In this document: positions 7,367-15,691 of the stretch, piece after piece | Layout of the letters: the number at the start of each line of letters is the position of its first letter | Position numbering within the stretch: position 1 is the first letter of the stretch | Source: Lachnospiraceae bacterium | Lineage (GTDB): Bacteria > Bacillota > Clostridia > Lachnospirales > Lachnospiraceae | Assembly (NCBI GenBank): GCA_024694055.1 | Contig: JAILKC010000018.1 | Location: forward strand, 1-37,951 | Direction: 5' to 3' | DNA: 37,951 bases | Notes under the pieces: model-generated | The model's input: the letters and a program-made list of their open reading frames with translations, nothing else | Databases searched by the model: none | Told to the model about the DNA's origin: nothing | Translations under genes and position numbers: made by a program

Positions 7367-9889
7367 CTATACTCTGTCAAAACCTATCACTACCTTAAAG
7401 AGGTCCCCATCAAGAGACAGTTCAAAACTCCCCTTCATGGCTTCCATAAGACTCTTTGCTATGGACAGTCCAAGTCCGGACCCTTCGGTCTTACGCGAAC
7501 TGTCGCCGCGCATGAATCTTTCTGTCAGATCATCGACATTGATACCCAGAGGATCGGCAGATATATTCTTAATGGCAAGACTGACTCTGTTATCCTGAGT
7601 CATCATATCCACATACACTCTTGTGCCCTCTAAGGCATATTTATAAATATTGTTATAAAGATTCTCAACAACTCTGTACACCGCTCTGCTGTCCGCCATT
7701 ATATTAACAGGCTCTGTCGGAAGAGATATCATGGTCTTAAGGTCTTTTTCAAGGAACTTTTCCGAGAATTCCCCAAGCGACTGATTGATGAGTTCGACAA
7801 AGTTTATCTTCTCTATGGTAAGCGCTATATTACCGGAACTGATTTTGGAAGCTTCCACCAGGTCATCGGTAAGTTGCTTGAGTCTCTGCGATTTCTGATC
7901 AAGGATCTCTACATATCCGTTGATCTTCTCATTCTCTATATTCTCTCTTTTTAAAAGATCCACATAATTGATGATCGATGTGAGCGGAGTCTTAATATCA
8001 TGACTTACATTGGTGATAAGGTCGGCTTTCATCTTCTCATCTCTCATGGATGTGGCGACTGCCTTGCTTATTCCGTCACCTATACTGTTGACTGCGCCTG
8101 CAAGCGCAAGATTGTCTCCGTGCATCTTCTTGGTATCGATCTTGTGAGAGATCTCGCCATCGGATATCCTTGATATACCGTCTACGATATCATTTCTGGT
8201 CTTGGCATCCTTATAAAGCAAATAACCAACTACAAGATCTGCCAGGAATGCGATAAATATGCCACCGGCTCCAAGTAAAACAAGCACAAGATTAAACGCC
8301 AAGAACAACAGATACGGAAGCCATACTCTTACTACAACTTTTCCATTGTCATAGACGCTTAAGATCAACTTGCCGATCTTATTAAGTATAAGCTTGGTGA
8401 GTGAAGTCTCCCATATAAGTTTGCATTTGATCTTTCTGACAAATATCAAATACAGTGGTATAAGGATGGCATTAAACAGCACAGCAGTTACGCCCCATAG
8501 CGTGAACACCAACAAATTGCCGCTATCGCCGCGCATCATATCACCGGTCTCATACCAGATGGTCTCTGCCGCTCCAAATGCGGCGCAGAATACAAGAAAT
8601 ACCAGTGCCGCCAGTATACCTATGGGTATTCGATCCACTTTAAGCGGCATTATCTTAACAGTCTTTTCGCCTTCTTCATCCGTCACGCTGACCTTGCCGG
8701 CCTGTAATGTCATGATCACGAGCAGGATAAGATATATTGCCGCCGATGCTATTCCGGCTGCACACGCAGGAACAAACCACTCACGGTTGGAGTTATACAT
8801 TGTCTTTGCGCGGCTGAAAGCATCCGCAACTTCGTAACTGCCGTCAAATCCGATCCATATCCTTGCGCCGTCCGTGAAAGAATAATCATACCTTCTTATC
8901 AGTTCGCGCATATCTATTGAATTAAGCCCGTCTATATTGGTAGCTGTCTGCAACTTGGCAGGATCAAAGCATACATATTTGGTCATGCCGGTAAAGATCT
9001 TATTGATCTCATCGCCGGACAAACTTCCGAGGTTGTCCGTTTTTCCCGAGATATTGTTATATCTCATCATCTTACCATCGGAATTCTTTATCTGATAACA
9101 GTATAAGACATTGGTATTCTGCGCTGAATATCTGCCCTCATACTGCATATACTCAGAGTAATTCACTCCAAGATCCTTGGCAGCCAATATAAGATCCCTT
9201 ACCAAAGTCTTATACTCTCTTCTGTTGGCTGCTATATCTTCAAGTTTTCTATTGTCAGAAGTCTTATATCTTTCTATTAGCAGATAATCTGTATATATCT
9301 CTTCGTCATCATGCTTTTCATCGGGCGAAGGGAAATACTCTCCGTACAGAAGTTCATCCGAAGAAAAATGTTCGACATCTCCCTCATATGCTCCGCTCTC
9401 TAACCTAACTCCTTCCGTAAGTGAATAAAAATATGCACTTATCTGAGCATCCGTACCCGTTACAGGTATCACATCATATCCGTTATCTTCCCATTTTATA
9501 AGATCATCCAGTCTGTACTCCACATTTACATCTTCTACGTCGGAGGTACTTACTTCATAGTCATCCGTTCTGTTGGCATATTTTACGATATCGATCGGTT
9601 TGTCCGCATCAAAGATACCATCCGTCTCCATCTGGTTCTTTATCACATTCATGCGTGTGATATCTGCCGCCGCATCTCTAAGCAGCATATTGAAAAGCTC
9701 GGAATCCTCAAATCCCACTTCTCCTCTTTCAATATCACTTACAAATACGGATATGGTCTCGCCGTTATTGGATGTAACAGTCACTGTTGATGATATATAT
9801 GCGGCAACAACCGACAACGTGACAGCAAGTGCTGCTATACAGCTTAGGATCGTGAATACCACCCCGTAGCCTTTTCTCTTAATCTTCAC
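7367..9889 (-). CDS. membrane sensor histidine kinase with large extracellular domain
   Basis: An 840-residue HisKA-type kinase, partner of the response regulator just upstream. A membrane helix near residues 10-32 is followed by about 340 extracytoplasmic residues with no recognised fold. Four or five further helices then occupy about 372-395, 422-443, 459-483 and 523-559. A short HAMP-like linker (ISDGEISHKI) precedes the kinase: H-box NVSHDIKTPLTS with H630, N-box ENLYNNIYKYA near 742-752, and G-box GSGLGLSIA near 803-811. GTG at 9889 is preferred because GGGAGG sits 7 bases upstream; the alternative ATG at 9913 overlaps the regulator stop as ATGA but has a poor ribosome site. The signal sensed is unknown. 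Confidence 0.92.
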   Translation of the reverse strand: MKIKRKGYGVVFTILSCIAALAVTLSVVAAYISSTVTVTSNNGETISVFVSDIERGEVGFEDSELFNMLLRDAAADITRMNVIKNQMETDGIFDADKPIDIVKYANRTDDYEVSTSDVEDVNVEYRLDDLIKWEDNGYDVIPVTGTDAQISAYFYSLTEGVRLESGAYEGDVEHFSSDELLYGEYFPSPDEKHDDEEIYTDYLLIERYKTSDNRKLEDIAANRREYKTLVRDLILAAKDLGVNYSEYMQYEGRYSAQNTNVLYCYQIKNSDGKMMRYNNISGKTDNLGSLSGDEINKIFTGMTKYVCFDPAKLQTATNIDGLNSIDMRELIRRYDYSFTDGARIWIGFDGSYEVADAFSRAKTMYNSNREWFVPACAAGIASAAIYLILLVIMTLQAGKVSVTDEEGEKTVKIMPLKVDRIPIGILAALVFLVFCAAFGAAETIWYETGDMMRGDSGNLLVFTLWGVTAVLFNAILIPLYLIFVRKIKCKLIWETSLTKLILNKIGKLILSVYDNGKVVVRVWLPYLLFLAFNLVLVLLGAGGIFIAFLADLVVGYLLYKDAKTRNDIVDGISRISDGEISHKIDTKKMHGDNLALAGAVNSIGDGISKAVATSMRDEKMKADLITNVSHDIKTPLTSIINYVDLLKRENIENEKINGYVEILDQKSQRLKQLTDDLVEASKISSGNIALTIEKINFVELINQSLGEFSEKFLEKDLKTMISLPTEPVNIMADSRAVYRVVENLYNNIYKYALEGTRVYVDMMTQDNRVSLAIKNISADPLGINVDDLTERFMRGDSSRKTEGSGLGLSIAKSLMEAMKGSFELSLDGDLFKVVIGFDRV

Positions 9890-9896
9890 TTTTCTT

Positions 9897-9902
9897 CCTC
9901 CC
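9897..9902 (-). promoter_or_regulatory. ribosome binding site that decides the kinase start
   Basis: GGGAGG on the minus strand, 7 bases before the GTG at 9889-9887. It lies inside the eight-codon extension that would be used if translation began at the ATG at 9913, so it argues for the GTG start. Confidence 0.65.
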
Positions 9903-9909
9903 TGGTCAG

Positions 9910-10605
9910 TCATTGTTTCTCGACCTTATAACCTACTCCCCATACTACCTTTAAGTATTTGGGTTCCTTGGGATTGATCTCTATCTTCTCTCTTATATGA
10001 CGAACATGTACAGCCACTGTATTATCAGCGCCAAGCGGTTCCTCTCCCCAGATATTCTCATATATCTGGTCTATCGAATACACTCTTCCCGCATTCTTGG
10101 TAAGAAGCAACAGAATATTGTATTCGATCGGAGTCAGCTTGACCGATTCACCGTCCACAGTAACTTCCTTGTTCTCATCGTTGATCACAAGGCCGCCCTG
10201 CTTTATGACACCATCGTCATTTTCCGGTGCGCTTCCCAATTTGGTATATCTTCTTACATTGGATTTGACCCTTGCTACCAGTTCAAGCGGATTAAATGGC
10301 TTGGTCACATAATCATCCGCACCGATATTGAGTCCGAGTATCTTGTCAGAGTCTTCCGACTTGGCAGTAAGAAATATGACCGGAATGCTGTTTGATTCTC
10401 TTATCTTCATGCAGGTATGAATACCGTCAAGCTTGGGCATCATAATATCAATAATCGCAAGCTGTATATCGGTATTGGCACGAAGCTTCTCCAAAGCCTC
10501 TTCACCGTCATAGGCCTTGATGACGGTAAATCCTTCCTGCTCAAGATATATCTCGATCGCATCCACTATTTCTTTCTCGTCGTCACATACCAAAATCTTC
10601 GTCAT
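9910..10605 (-). CDS. OmpR/PhoB-family response regulator
   Basis: A 231-residue two-component transcription factor. The receiver domain has the acidic pair D8-D9, the phospho-acceptor D53 (IIDIMMPKLDG), T80 and K102 (VTKPFNP). The C-terminal half is a winged helix of the OmpR type, with the recognition region VAVHVRHIREKIE and the ending KVVWGVGYKVE. It precedes the sensor kinase with a stop/start overlap or 20-base gap depending on the kinase start. Direct repeats in its own promoter suggest autoregulation. It resembles VanR/PhoP-type regulators of envelope stress but the target genes are not identifiable here. Confidence 0.96.
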   Translation of the reverse strand: MTKILVCDDEKEIVDAIEIYLEQEGFTVIKAYDGEEALEKLRANTDIQLAIIDIMMPKLDGIHTCMKIRESNSIPVIFLTAKSEDSDKILGLNIGADDYVTKPFNPLELVARVKSNVRRYTKLGSAPENDDGVIKQGGLVINDENKEVTVDGESVKLTPIEYNILLLLTKNAGRVYSIDQIYENIWGEEPLGADNTVAVHVRHIREKIEINPKEPKYLKVVWGVGYKVEKQ

Positions 10606-10662
10606 AGATCAATCCTTCCTCTCACACTATCGATTAAAACACATAATTTTAATGAAAAAGTC

Positions 10663-10692
10663 ATTATAAATGTTAAGTCTTTCTTAAGACAA
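10663..10692 (-). promoter_or_regulatory. predicted promoter of the two-component operon
   Basis: On the minus strand TTGTCT (10692-10687), an 18-base spacer, and a perfect TATAAT (10668-10663). It lies 58 bases upstream of the regulator ATG in the gap after yraN. No terminator is visible after yraN, so upstream read-through is also possible. Confidence 0.65.
10673..10688 (-). promoter_or_regulatory. candidate response-regulator binding site (direct repeat, 11-bp period)
   Basis: CTTAA occurs at 10688-10684 and again at 10677-10673, an 11-base period, between the -35 and -10 of the two-component promoter. Direct repeats one helical turn apart are the usual binding arrangement of OmpR-family dimers. 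The element is short and AT-rich, so chance is not excluded. Confidence 0.4.
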
Positions 10693-10715
10693 TAAAGCAG
10701 TAAGACAGGTGAAAA

Positions 10716-11075
10716 TCAAAAAGCGTTCTTGTACCAGCTTATCTCTTCCCCGTCTATTGCAAGTACATCAAACCGTATATAATCATCGGTATTCCTGTAC
10801 GCAAGATAATACTCCGCACATCTTCTTATCTTATTTTGTTTTGAAGCATTTACCGCCTGTGCGGCATGTCCGTACTTTGTATTCTTCCTGTATTTTACTT
10901 CAAAAAAAATGAGGGTATGAACCTCATCCTTTCCCTTGTCCGCCTCGCGCCCGATGATATCTATCTCACCGACCTTGCCACAGACGACATTCCTGTCAAT
11001 GATCGTAATACCCTGACTCTTAAGATATTCGATCGCCGCTTCCTCATAATGTGTTCCGATATTTCTTGTATTCAT
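10716..11075 (-). CDS. yraN: YraN/UPF0102 family nuclease-fold protein
   Basis: A 119-residue protein of the conserved UPF0102 family, which has a restriction-endonuclease-like fold and no settled function. The family signatures are visible: GTHYEEAAIEYLKSQG near the N-terminus, KVGEIDII with the acidic residue of the nuclease core, and FFEVKYRKN with the E-x-K pair. The second ATG (11075) is chosen over 11081 because AGGG lies 6 bases before it and abuts the first. Members commonly sit beside rnhB and rbgA, as here, with a FliK-like gene in between. The 75-base gap upstream is almost filled by two hairpins. Confidence 0.92.
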   Translation of the reverse strand: MNTRNIGTHYEEAAIEYLKSQGITIIDRNVVCGKVGEIDIIGREADKGKDEVHTLIFFEVKYRKNTKYGHAAQAVNASKQNKIRRCAEYYLAYRNTDDYIRFDVLAIDGEEISWYKNAF

Positions 11076-11093
11076 ACCCATCCCTGCTTATTG

Positions 11094-11150
11094 GGGTTTG
11101 TGCGAGGAGCACGTAGCACAAACCCGAGGGGTAAGAACAAGTTCTTACCC
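11094..11150. repeat. two tandem perfect hairpins filling the fliK-like/yraN gap
   Basis: Inverted repeat 1 has arms GGGTTTGTGC (11094-11103) and GCACAAACCC (11116-11125) with a 12-base loop. Inverted repeat 2 has arms GGGTAAGAAC (11129-11138) and GTTCTTACCC (11141-11150) with a 2-base loop. The second arm touches the stop codon of the FliK-like gene. Neither is followed by a T-run on either strand. Possible roles are a REP-like dispersed element, an RNA-processing site, or a translational control hairpin ahead of yraN. Confidence 0.8.
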
Positions 11151-12917
11151 TTATGCTCTGGCATCAAATGACTGTGTACTTAACAGTATATTGTCGCTTC
11201 TGCCCACGATATTTTCTATTGCCGTCTTATCAGGCTCATCCTTCATGCACACCACAGTACCGGCATTGTAACCTTTTTTTGCAAGTCTGGCATTGAGCTC
11301 ATCAATGTGCGAAGCGATAAAATCTATCATCTCTTCTTTTTCAAGCGTAAATTTCGTATTAAGCTTATGGCCCTCCGTAAGTGTAAGGAATATGTCCATC
11401 GTACCCAGATGATCCATGGAAAGGTGTAAAAGGGCTGTGAGCTTATCATCATCGTGCCCTGTCATTTTGCCCTTTTTTCTTGCATATACATACAGATCAC
11501 CATTTGTCTGCGAATCATTCATCTTAAGCGGAAGCTGGACGTAATTATACATGTCATTTACATGGTTCATAAAGGTTGTGTTCTCTTTGACATTCCCCAT
11601 CGTCCGTGCAAAATCTGAGTCTGCCCTGCCGTTATCAGCCATCAGTTTCTGAAGGCCGTCAGCCAGATTAAGTGTACGCTCATAATATTTCTGCACAAAC
11701 TTCTCTTCCTTAATATCTTTTGGATTCATAAGGAAATTGTCCTTTAACAGTTCATTAAGTGCATTTCTCACCTGTGCTTTCACCTCAGGTTTAGCAAGTT
11801 CTTTGGGGTCAAGCCTATCAAGTACATCAAAGATATTGTTCTTATTGATCGCATTCTGATTGTCCGTTATATTCTTGGTCGCAGCCCCCTGCTTATCGGC
11901 AATCTCATTTTGTGCATCAGATGCGCTCTGAAGGTGCGGCGATAACTGTTCGTTTACATTACTCCTGTCTGCAACTGCCTCTTCGGTATTCATAGACGAA
12001 ACTTCTGACTGTATGGCATCAGACATCTGTCCGTTGACCTGATCGTTTATCACATTATTGTCACCGGCTTTTGCCTGGGCCTGCATGGCAAGTTCATAAC
12101 CATCTGATACAGTCTGCATATTGTTACCTGAAGCCACCGCGTTCGCCTCGGCCTGACCTTCCACGGGCTTGCCTTCTGCGGCCACAGTTTCAGCCTCCAA
12201 GGAAGGCGGTAAAAGTTCTTTAAGCCCTGCAATCAGTTCTTTTGCAGACTCCGGGTTCTTTGCCATTGCATCAGTGATCACACCTGTAAGTTCTGATGCC
12301 GATTCACTTACATTATTAAGCATCCACTGATTATTATTGTTATACAGATGCATCTGTCTGACATTTCCTTCATTGACGGGAATATCCATCTTATGGAGCA
12401 TCACTATATCTTTCACATCAGCATCGGGATACATGGACAGTTCTCTGTTTATGGTATGCAGCATCTCTTTATTGATGGGCATTCCGTTATGCATGAGCGT
12501 ATCTACCATCTCTACTGTAGTATCGCTTGCCGCTATCCCTGCAGCATCAAGCGCACTCATTATGGTAGAAGAATTGCTCATATTAGCAAAAAGAGGTCTG
12601 AGAGTAAGCTGTCCGCCCTGATTACTCTTGACCTCGAAAGACATAAGCTGCCCCAAAGACAGGTTCATATCCTGTTCCAGTTGGGTTGTAAGTCTTGCAT
12701 TATTACCAAGCAACAGTTCAATACTGTTGCCGTCTTTACTGACCAACTGTCCCTGCAGCGTATCTCCTGCGCTTAATCCCTCCACTTCCCGCAGTATGGA
12801 AAGTGCCGCCTGCTGCATAAGAGATGAAGTCTGACCGGTTCCTGCGGTCTGACCCGACAGGATGTGTCCGCCCTGACCTATATTATTCATGGAATTGTTA
12901 TAAAGATTGATCGCCAT
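11151..12917 (-). CDS. FliK/YlqG-like hook-length-control-type protein
   Basis: A 588-residue protein with a long, low-complexity, polar middle region rich in Asn, Gln, Ser and Ala. The C-terminal globular region of about 110 residues (YVQLPLKMND through CMKDEPD) resembles the FliK C-terminal (Flg_hook) domain. FliK measures the flagellar hook or rod and switches export specificity. The start ATG overlaps the rnhB stop by one base (TGATG), so it is coupled to rnhB. B. subtilis has ylqG, a large FliK-like protein of unknown role, in exactly this position after rnhB; that positional match supports homology. Whether it is the true flagellar FliK cannot be decided, because no other flagellar genes are in the window. 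Confidence 0.72.
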   Translation of the reverse strand: MAINLYNNSMNNIGQGGHILSGQTAGTGQTSSLMQQAALSILREVEGLSAGDTLQGQLVSKDGNSIELLLGNNARLTTQLEQDMNLSLGQLMSFEVKSNQGGQLTLRPLFANMSNSSTIMSALDAAGIAASDTTVEMVDTLMHNGMPINKEMLHTINRELSMYPDADVKDIVMLHKMDIPVNEGNVRQMHLYNNNNQWMLNNVSESASELTGVITDAMAKNPESAKELIAGLKELLPPSLEAETVAAEGKPVEGQAEANAVASGNNMQTVSDGYELAMQAQAKAGDNNVINDQVNGQMSDAIQSEVSSMNTEEAVADRSNVNEQLSPHLQSASDAQNEIADKQGAATKNITDNQNAINKNNIFDVLDRLDPKELAKPEVKAQVRNALNELLKDNFLMNPKDIKEEKFVQKYYERTLNLADGLQKLMADNGRADSDFARTMGNVKENTTFMNHVNDMYNYVQLPLKMNDSQTNGDLYVYARKKGKMTGHDDDKLTALLHLSMDHLGTMDIFLTLTEGHKLNTKFTLEKEEMIDFIASHIDELNARLAKKGYNAGTVVCMKDEPDKTAIENIVGRSDNILLSTQSFDARA

Positions 12918-13585
12918 CAGACAAAATTCCCTATAAAGCTTCTCCTGTGTATCGGACAGGGGCCAAGCTTTTTAAGTGCTTCAATATGTGCCGCAGATCC
13001 GTAGCCCTTATTGGATTCAAAGCCATAACCCGGATATATGTCCGCATACTTTACCATGAGCCTGTCTCTTGTGACCTTGGCTATTATACTTGCAGCTCCG
13101 ATCGATATGCTCTTGGCATCGCCTTTGATGATGGGCACCTGCCTTATATCTACAAGCGGTATCGTAACAGCATCATTTAATAATATATCGGGCACAATTC
13201 CCAGATTACTTATAGCCTGACGCATGGCCTCGTAAGTAGCCTGCAGTATGTTGATCTCGTCTATTCTCTCCGGAGTTGCAGATCCTATACCGGTCGCAAC
13301 CGCGCGTTCCATTATCACATCATACAGTTCTTCACGCTTTTTCTCGCTTAACTTCTTGGAATCGTTGATATAGAGTATATCGCAGTCCTTCGGAAGGATC
13401 ACGGCTCCGGCCACTACAGGTCCCGCAAGAGGTCCTCTTCCGACTTCATCTATTCCGCATACAAGTCCCAGGTGCTCATATTCTTTCTCATATACTTTAA
13501 TGGACTCTATTCGTGCTTTTTCAAGTTCAAGCTTTTCCTGTGCCTTTTTTGCTCTCTCTATAGCCTTCTGTTCAGTCTTAGTCAT
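12917..13585 (-). CDS. rnhB: ribonuclease HII
   Basis: Removes RNA from RNA-DNA hybrids, including single misincorporated ribonucleotides. The 222-residue protein has the RNase HII signature GIDEVGRGPLAGP at residues 44-56 with the catalytic D46 and E47. Further expected acidic positions are in LLNDAVT and in the AKVTRDRLM region, and the C-terminal HRRSF is present. A 30-residue charged helical extension precedes the core, as in many Clostridia. It starts 10 bases after the first lepB stop and overlaps the next gene by one base, so it belongs to the lepB-rbgA-lepB-rnhB run. Confidence 0.97.
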   Translation of the reverse strand: MTKTEQKAIERAKKAQEKLELEKARIESIKVYEKEYEHLGLVCGIDEVGRGPLAGPVVAGAVILPKDCDILYINDSKKLSEKKREELYDVIMERAVATGIGSATPERIDEINILQATYEAMRQAISNLGIVPDILLNDAVTIPLVDIRQVPIIKGDAKSISIGAASIIAKVTRDRLMVKYADIYPGYGFESNKGYGSAAHIEALKKLGPCPIHRRSFIGNFV

Positions 13586-13595
13586 TGCGCACCCG

Positions 13596-14168
13596 TCAAT
13601 CCACTTTACCGAATTCTCTGAATGGATATATCCTTACAAGAACTTTTCCAAGCAGTTCATCCCTTTTGATATTGCCGACATCTTCCCATCTGCTGTCTCT
13701 CGAATTATTTCGGTTGTCTCCCAAAACAAAATACTCGTCATCTCCAAGCACAATGGGTTCGGACGCCCTGTGAGCATCCTCTATTACTTCCCTTCCGTAA
13801 TACTCTTTTAACACTTCGCCGTCAATCAGGATATCACCGTTATCGTTGATCTGCACGGTCTCACCGGGTAGCCCGATTATACGTTTGATATATATATCAT
13901 GAGGATCATATCTGTACGGAAATACAACGATCTCAAATCTCTGCGGATCTCTGAATCTGTAGCTTAACTTATCTACTATGAGATTGTCACCGTCTATCAG
14001 GGTAAGTTCCATGCTCTCTCCCACGACTTCGGTGCGCTGTCCCACATATTTTACGATCATATACGACAAAAGCAGTACGATCAGTATATATACACTTGTC
14101 CCCAGCACTTCTTTAACCAAACTCTTGGTAGTCGATGTACCATTTTTCTTAACATTTTTTTCTGCCAT
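13596..14168 (-). CDS. lepB: signal peptidase I (second copy)
   Basis: Membrane-anchored serine/lysine protease that removes signal peptides of exported proteins. The 190-residue protein has one N-terminal membrane helix at about 25-42. The catalytic S52 lies in VVGESMELTL, the catalytic K95 in YIKRIIGLPGE, and the conserved box VLGDNRNNSRDSR near the C-terminus. It lies 12 bases after rbgA and 10 bases before rnhB. A second, divergent signal peptidase gene lies on the other side of rbgA. Multiple type I signal peptidases are common in Gram-positive bacteria; a local duplication is possible, but the two sequences differ substantially outside the catalytic boxes. Confidence 0.95.
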   Translation of the reverse strand: MAEKNVKKNGTSTTKSLVKEVLGTSVYILIVLLLSYMIVKYVGQRTEVVGESMELTLIDGDNLIVDKLSYRFRDPQRFEIVVFPYRYDPHDIYIKRIIGLPGETVQINDNGDILIDGEVLKEYYGREVIEDAHRASEPIVLGDDEYFVLGDNRNNSRDSRWEDVGNIKRDELLGKVLVRIYPFREFGKVD

Positions 14169-14180
14169 TGCAATGCTCCA

Positions 14181-15032
14181 TTAGTAGTCTTTCGGATTCT
14201 CCAAAGTGATCCTGCCAAGCTTCCCTGCCCTGTAGTCATCCATAAGCATCCCTGCGGCTTTGGCAATATCTATATCTCCTCCGGATTTAAGGCATCCTCT
14301 TTTTTTACCTATTTCCTGTAATATATGATAAGCCTTTTTATCATCATCCTGCAAGTCATAATAGGCACTTATAAGCCCCGGGCTTATACCCTCCATATAG
14401 TCTATAAGATCCGAAGCAAGTTCCTCCGTAATGAGGATCATATCATTGATGGATCCGATAAAAGCAAGTTTCATACCCGTAAGCTGATCCTCAAATTTAG
14501 GCCACAGTATCCCGGGGGTATCAAGAAGCTCAACCGATCGGTCCAACTTGATCCACTGCTTGCCTTTGGTGACACCCGGCTTATTACCGGTCTTGGTGGA
14601 TGCCTTTCCCGTCAGTCCATTGATAAAAGTAGACTTGCCCACATTGGGTATTCCTACTATCATGGCTCTAATGGGTCTGTTTTTTATTCCTCTCTTAAGA
14701 TCTCTTTCTCTCTTTTCACGACAGGCTTCTTCAATCTTGCCTCTTACAGATTTAAAATCGGTATTCTTTCTGCTGTTCATGATAAGAGTGTATATGCCCT
14801 TACCCTCAAAATACTCTGACCAGCGCTCATTCATGGCACTGTCTGCAAGATCAGCCTTATTAAGGATCACAATACGTGCCTTGTTTCTACCCAGTTCATC
14901 TATGTCCGGATTACGGCTGCTCATCGGGATCCTTGCATCCACTATCTCTATTATCAGGTCGATAAGTTTGATATCTTCCTGCATCTGACGCACAGCCTTG
15001 GTCATATGTCCGGGATACCATTGATAATTCAT
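14181..15032 (-). CDS. rbgA: ribosome biogenesis GTPase RbgA (YlqF)
   Basis: Circularly permuted GTPase needed for late 50S assembly. In this 283-residue protein the G4 motif NKAD (58-61) comes first, then the P-loop GIPNVGKST (127-135), then DTPG near residue 170, the order diagnostic of the YlqF/YawG group. The N-terminus WYPGHMTKA is characteristic. Its ATG overlaps the stop of the upstream lepB by four bases (ATGA). It lies between the two lepB genes, the usual neighbourhood being rplS-lepB-rbgA-rnhB. Confidence 0.97.
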   Translation of the reverse strand: MNYQWYPGHMTKAVRQMQEDIKLIDLIIEIVDARIPMSSRNPDIDELGRNKARIVILNKADLADSAMNERWSEYFEGKGIYTLIMNSRKNTDFKSVRGKIEEACREKRERDLKRGIKNRPIRAMIVGIPNVGKSTFINGLTGKASTKTGNKPGVTKGKQWIKLDRSVELLDTPGILWPKFEDQLTGMKLAFIGSINDMILITEELASDLIDYMEGISPGLISAYYDLQDDDKKAYHILQEIGKKRGCLKSGGDIDIAKAAGMLMDDYRAGKLGRITLENPKDY

Positions 15033-15631
15033 CGCTTCTTACCCCTCTTGATAAAACCGAACTTCGAGTCATCCATCGAAAGCTTAAACCATGCTCTGCC
15101 TTCTATAAGCGATATGTTCACCGGTCCGATATTACCGGATCTTGAATCCTCACCGTTGTTGCGGTTATCACCAAGCACAAAATATTCATCGGTCTTAAGC
15201 TCTATGGGATTCTCGGCCACTCCCGGATCCTCTATCTTGTCATAGTCATCATTATCTTCCATATTTCCATTGATATATATATACCCGTCTATTATCTGTA
15301 TGGTATCGCCGGGGACACCCACTACGCGCTTAACGTAGTAATGGGTATATTCATTGCCGTTTGGAAGGAAAACTATTATATCGCCATAACGGGGCTTTGA
15401 CAAAAGATATGTCAGGCGGCTTACAAATATGGTCTGACCATTATACAGGGCCGTCTCCATGCTCGAACCTATGACACTGGTCCGAAGGCCCCATGTGCGC
15501 ACCAAAAAAAGCGCAAGCCCGATAGCGGCAGCTATCCTGAACAAATAACTTACCGCCTCTCTCAGACTGTCGCCTTCTACTTTCAAGCGTTTCTTTCTGA
15601 AATTAAGTCCCTGTGAATTGCGTCTTCCCAT
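15029..15631 (-). CDS. lepB: signal peptidase I (first copy)
   Basis: A 200-residue type I signal peptidase with a basic N-terminus, one membrane helix at about 31-46, catalytic S57 in VIGSSMETAL, catalytic K101 in YVKRVVGVPGD, and the box VLGDNRNNGEDSR. The frame is open back to 15685, but the rplS terminator hairpin occupies that stretch, so the ATG at 15631 is the start. No clear ribosome site precedes it. Expression depends on read-through of the terminator or on a promoter I cannot see. Its stop overlaps the rbgA start by four bases. It shares motifs but not close sequence with the second copy at 13596-14168. Confidence 0.93.
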   Translation of the reverse strand: MGRRNSQGLNFRKKRLKVEGDSLREAVSYLFRIAAAIGLALFLVRTWGLRTSVIGSSMETALYNGQTIFVSRLTYLLSKPRYGDIIVFLPNGNEYTHYYVKRVVGVPGDTIQIIDGYIYINGNMEDNDDYDKIEDPGVAENPIELKTDEYFVLGDNRNNGEDSRSGNIGPVNISLIEGRAWFKLSMDDSKFGFIKRGKKR

Positions 15632-15640
15632 TTCTAATGT

Positions 15641-15672
15641 AAAAAAGGCGAAGCGTAACAAAACGCTTCGCC
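15641..15672 (-). terminator. intrinsic terminator after rplS
   Basis: On the minus strand GGCGAAGCGT, a 6-base loop and ACGCTTCGCC form a perfect 10-bp stem followed by six T. It begins 20 bases after the rplS stop and ends 9 bases before the lepB start, so it separates the highly expressed L19 gene from the export/assembly genes. Confidence 0.92.
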
Positions 15673-15691
15673 CCATCATGCACACTGCAAA

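Noticed and set aside
11094-11150. The tandem hairpins as an ordinary intrinsic terminator
   Set aside because: No T-run follows either stem on either strand, and yraN follows directly.
15632-15685. Upstream extension of lepB starting at 15685
   Set aside because: The rplS terminator hairpin and T-run occupy these codons, and the extension would translate the hairpin; the family-like N-terminus begins at 15631.
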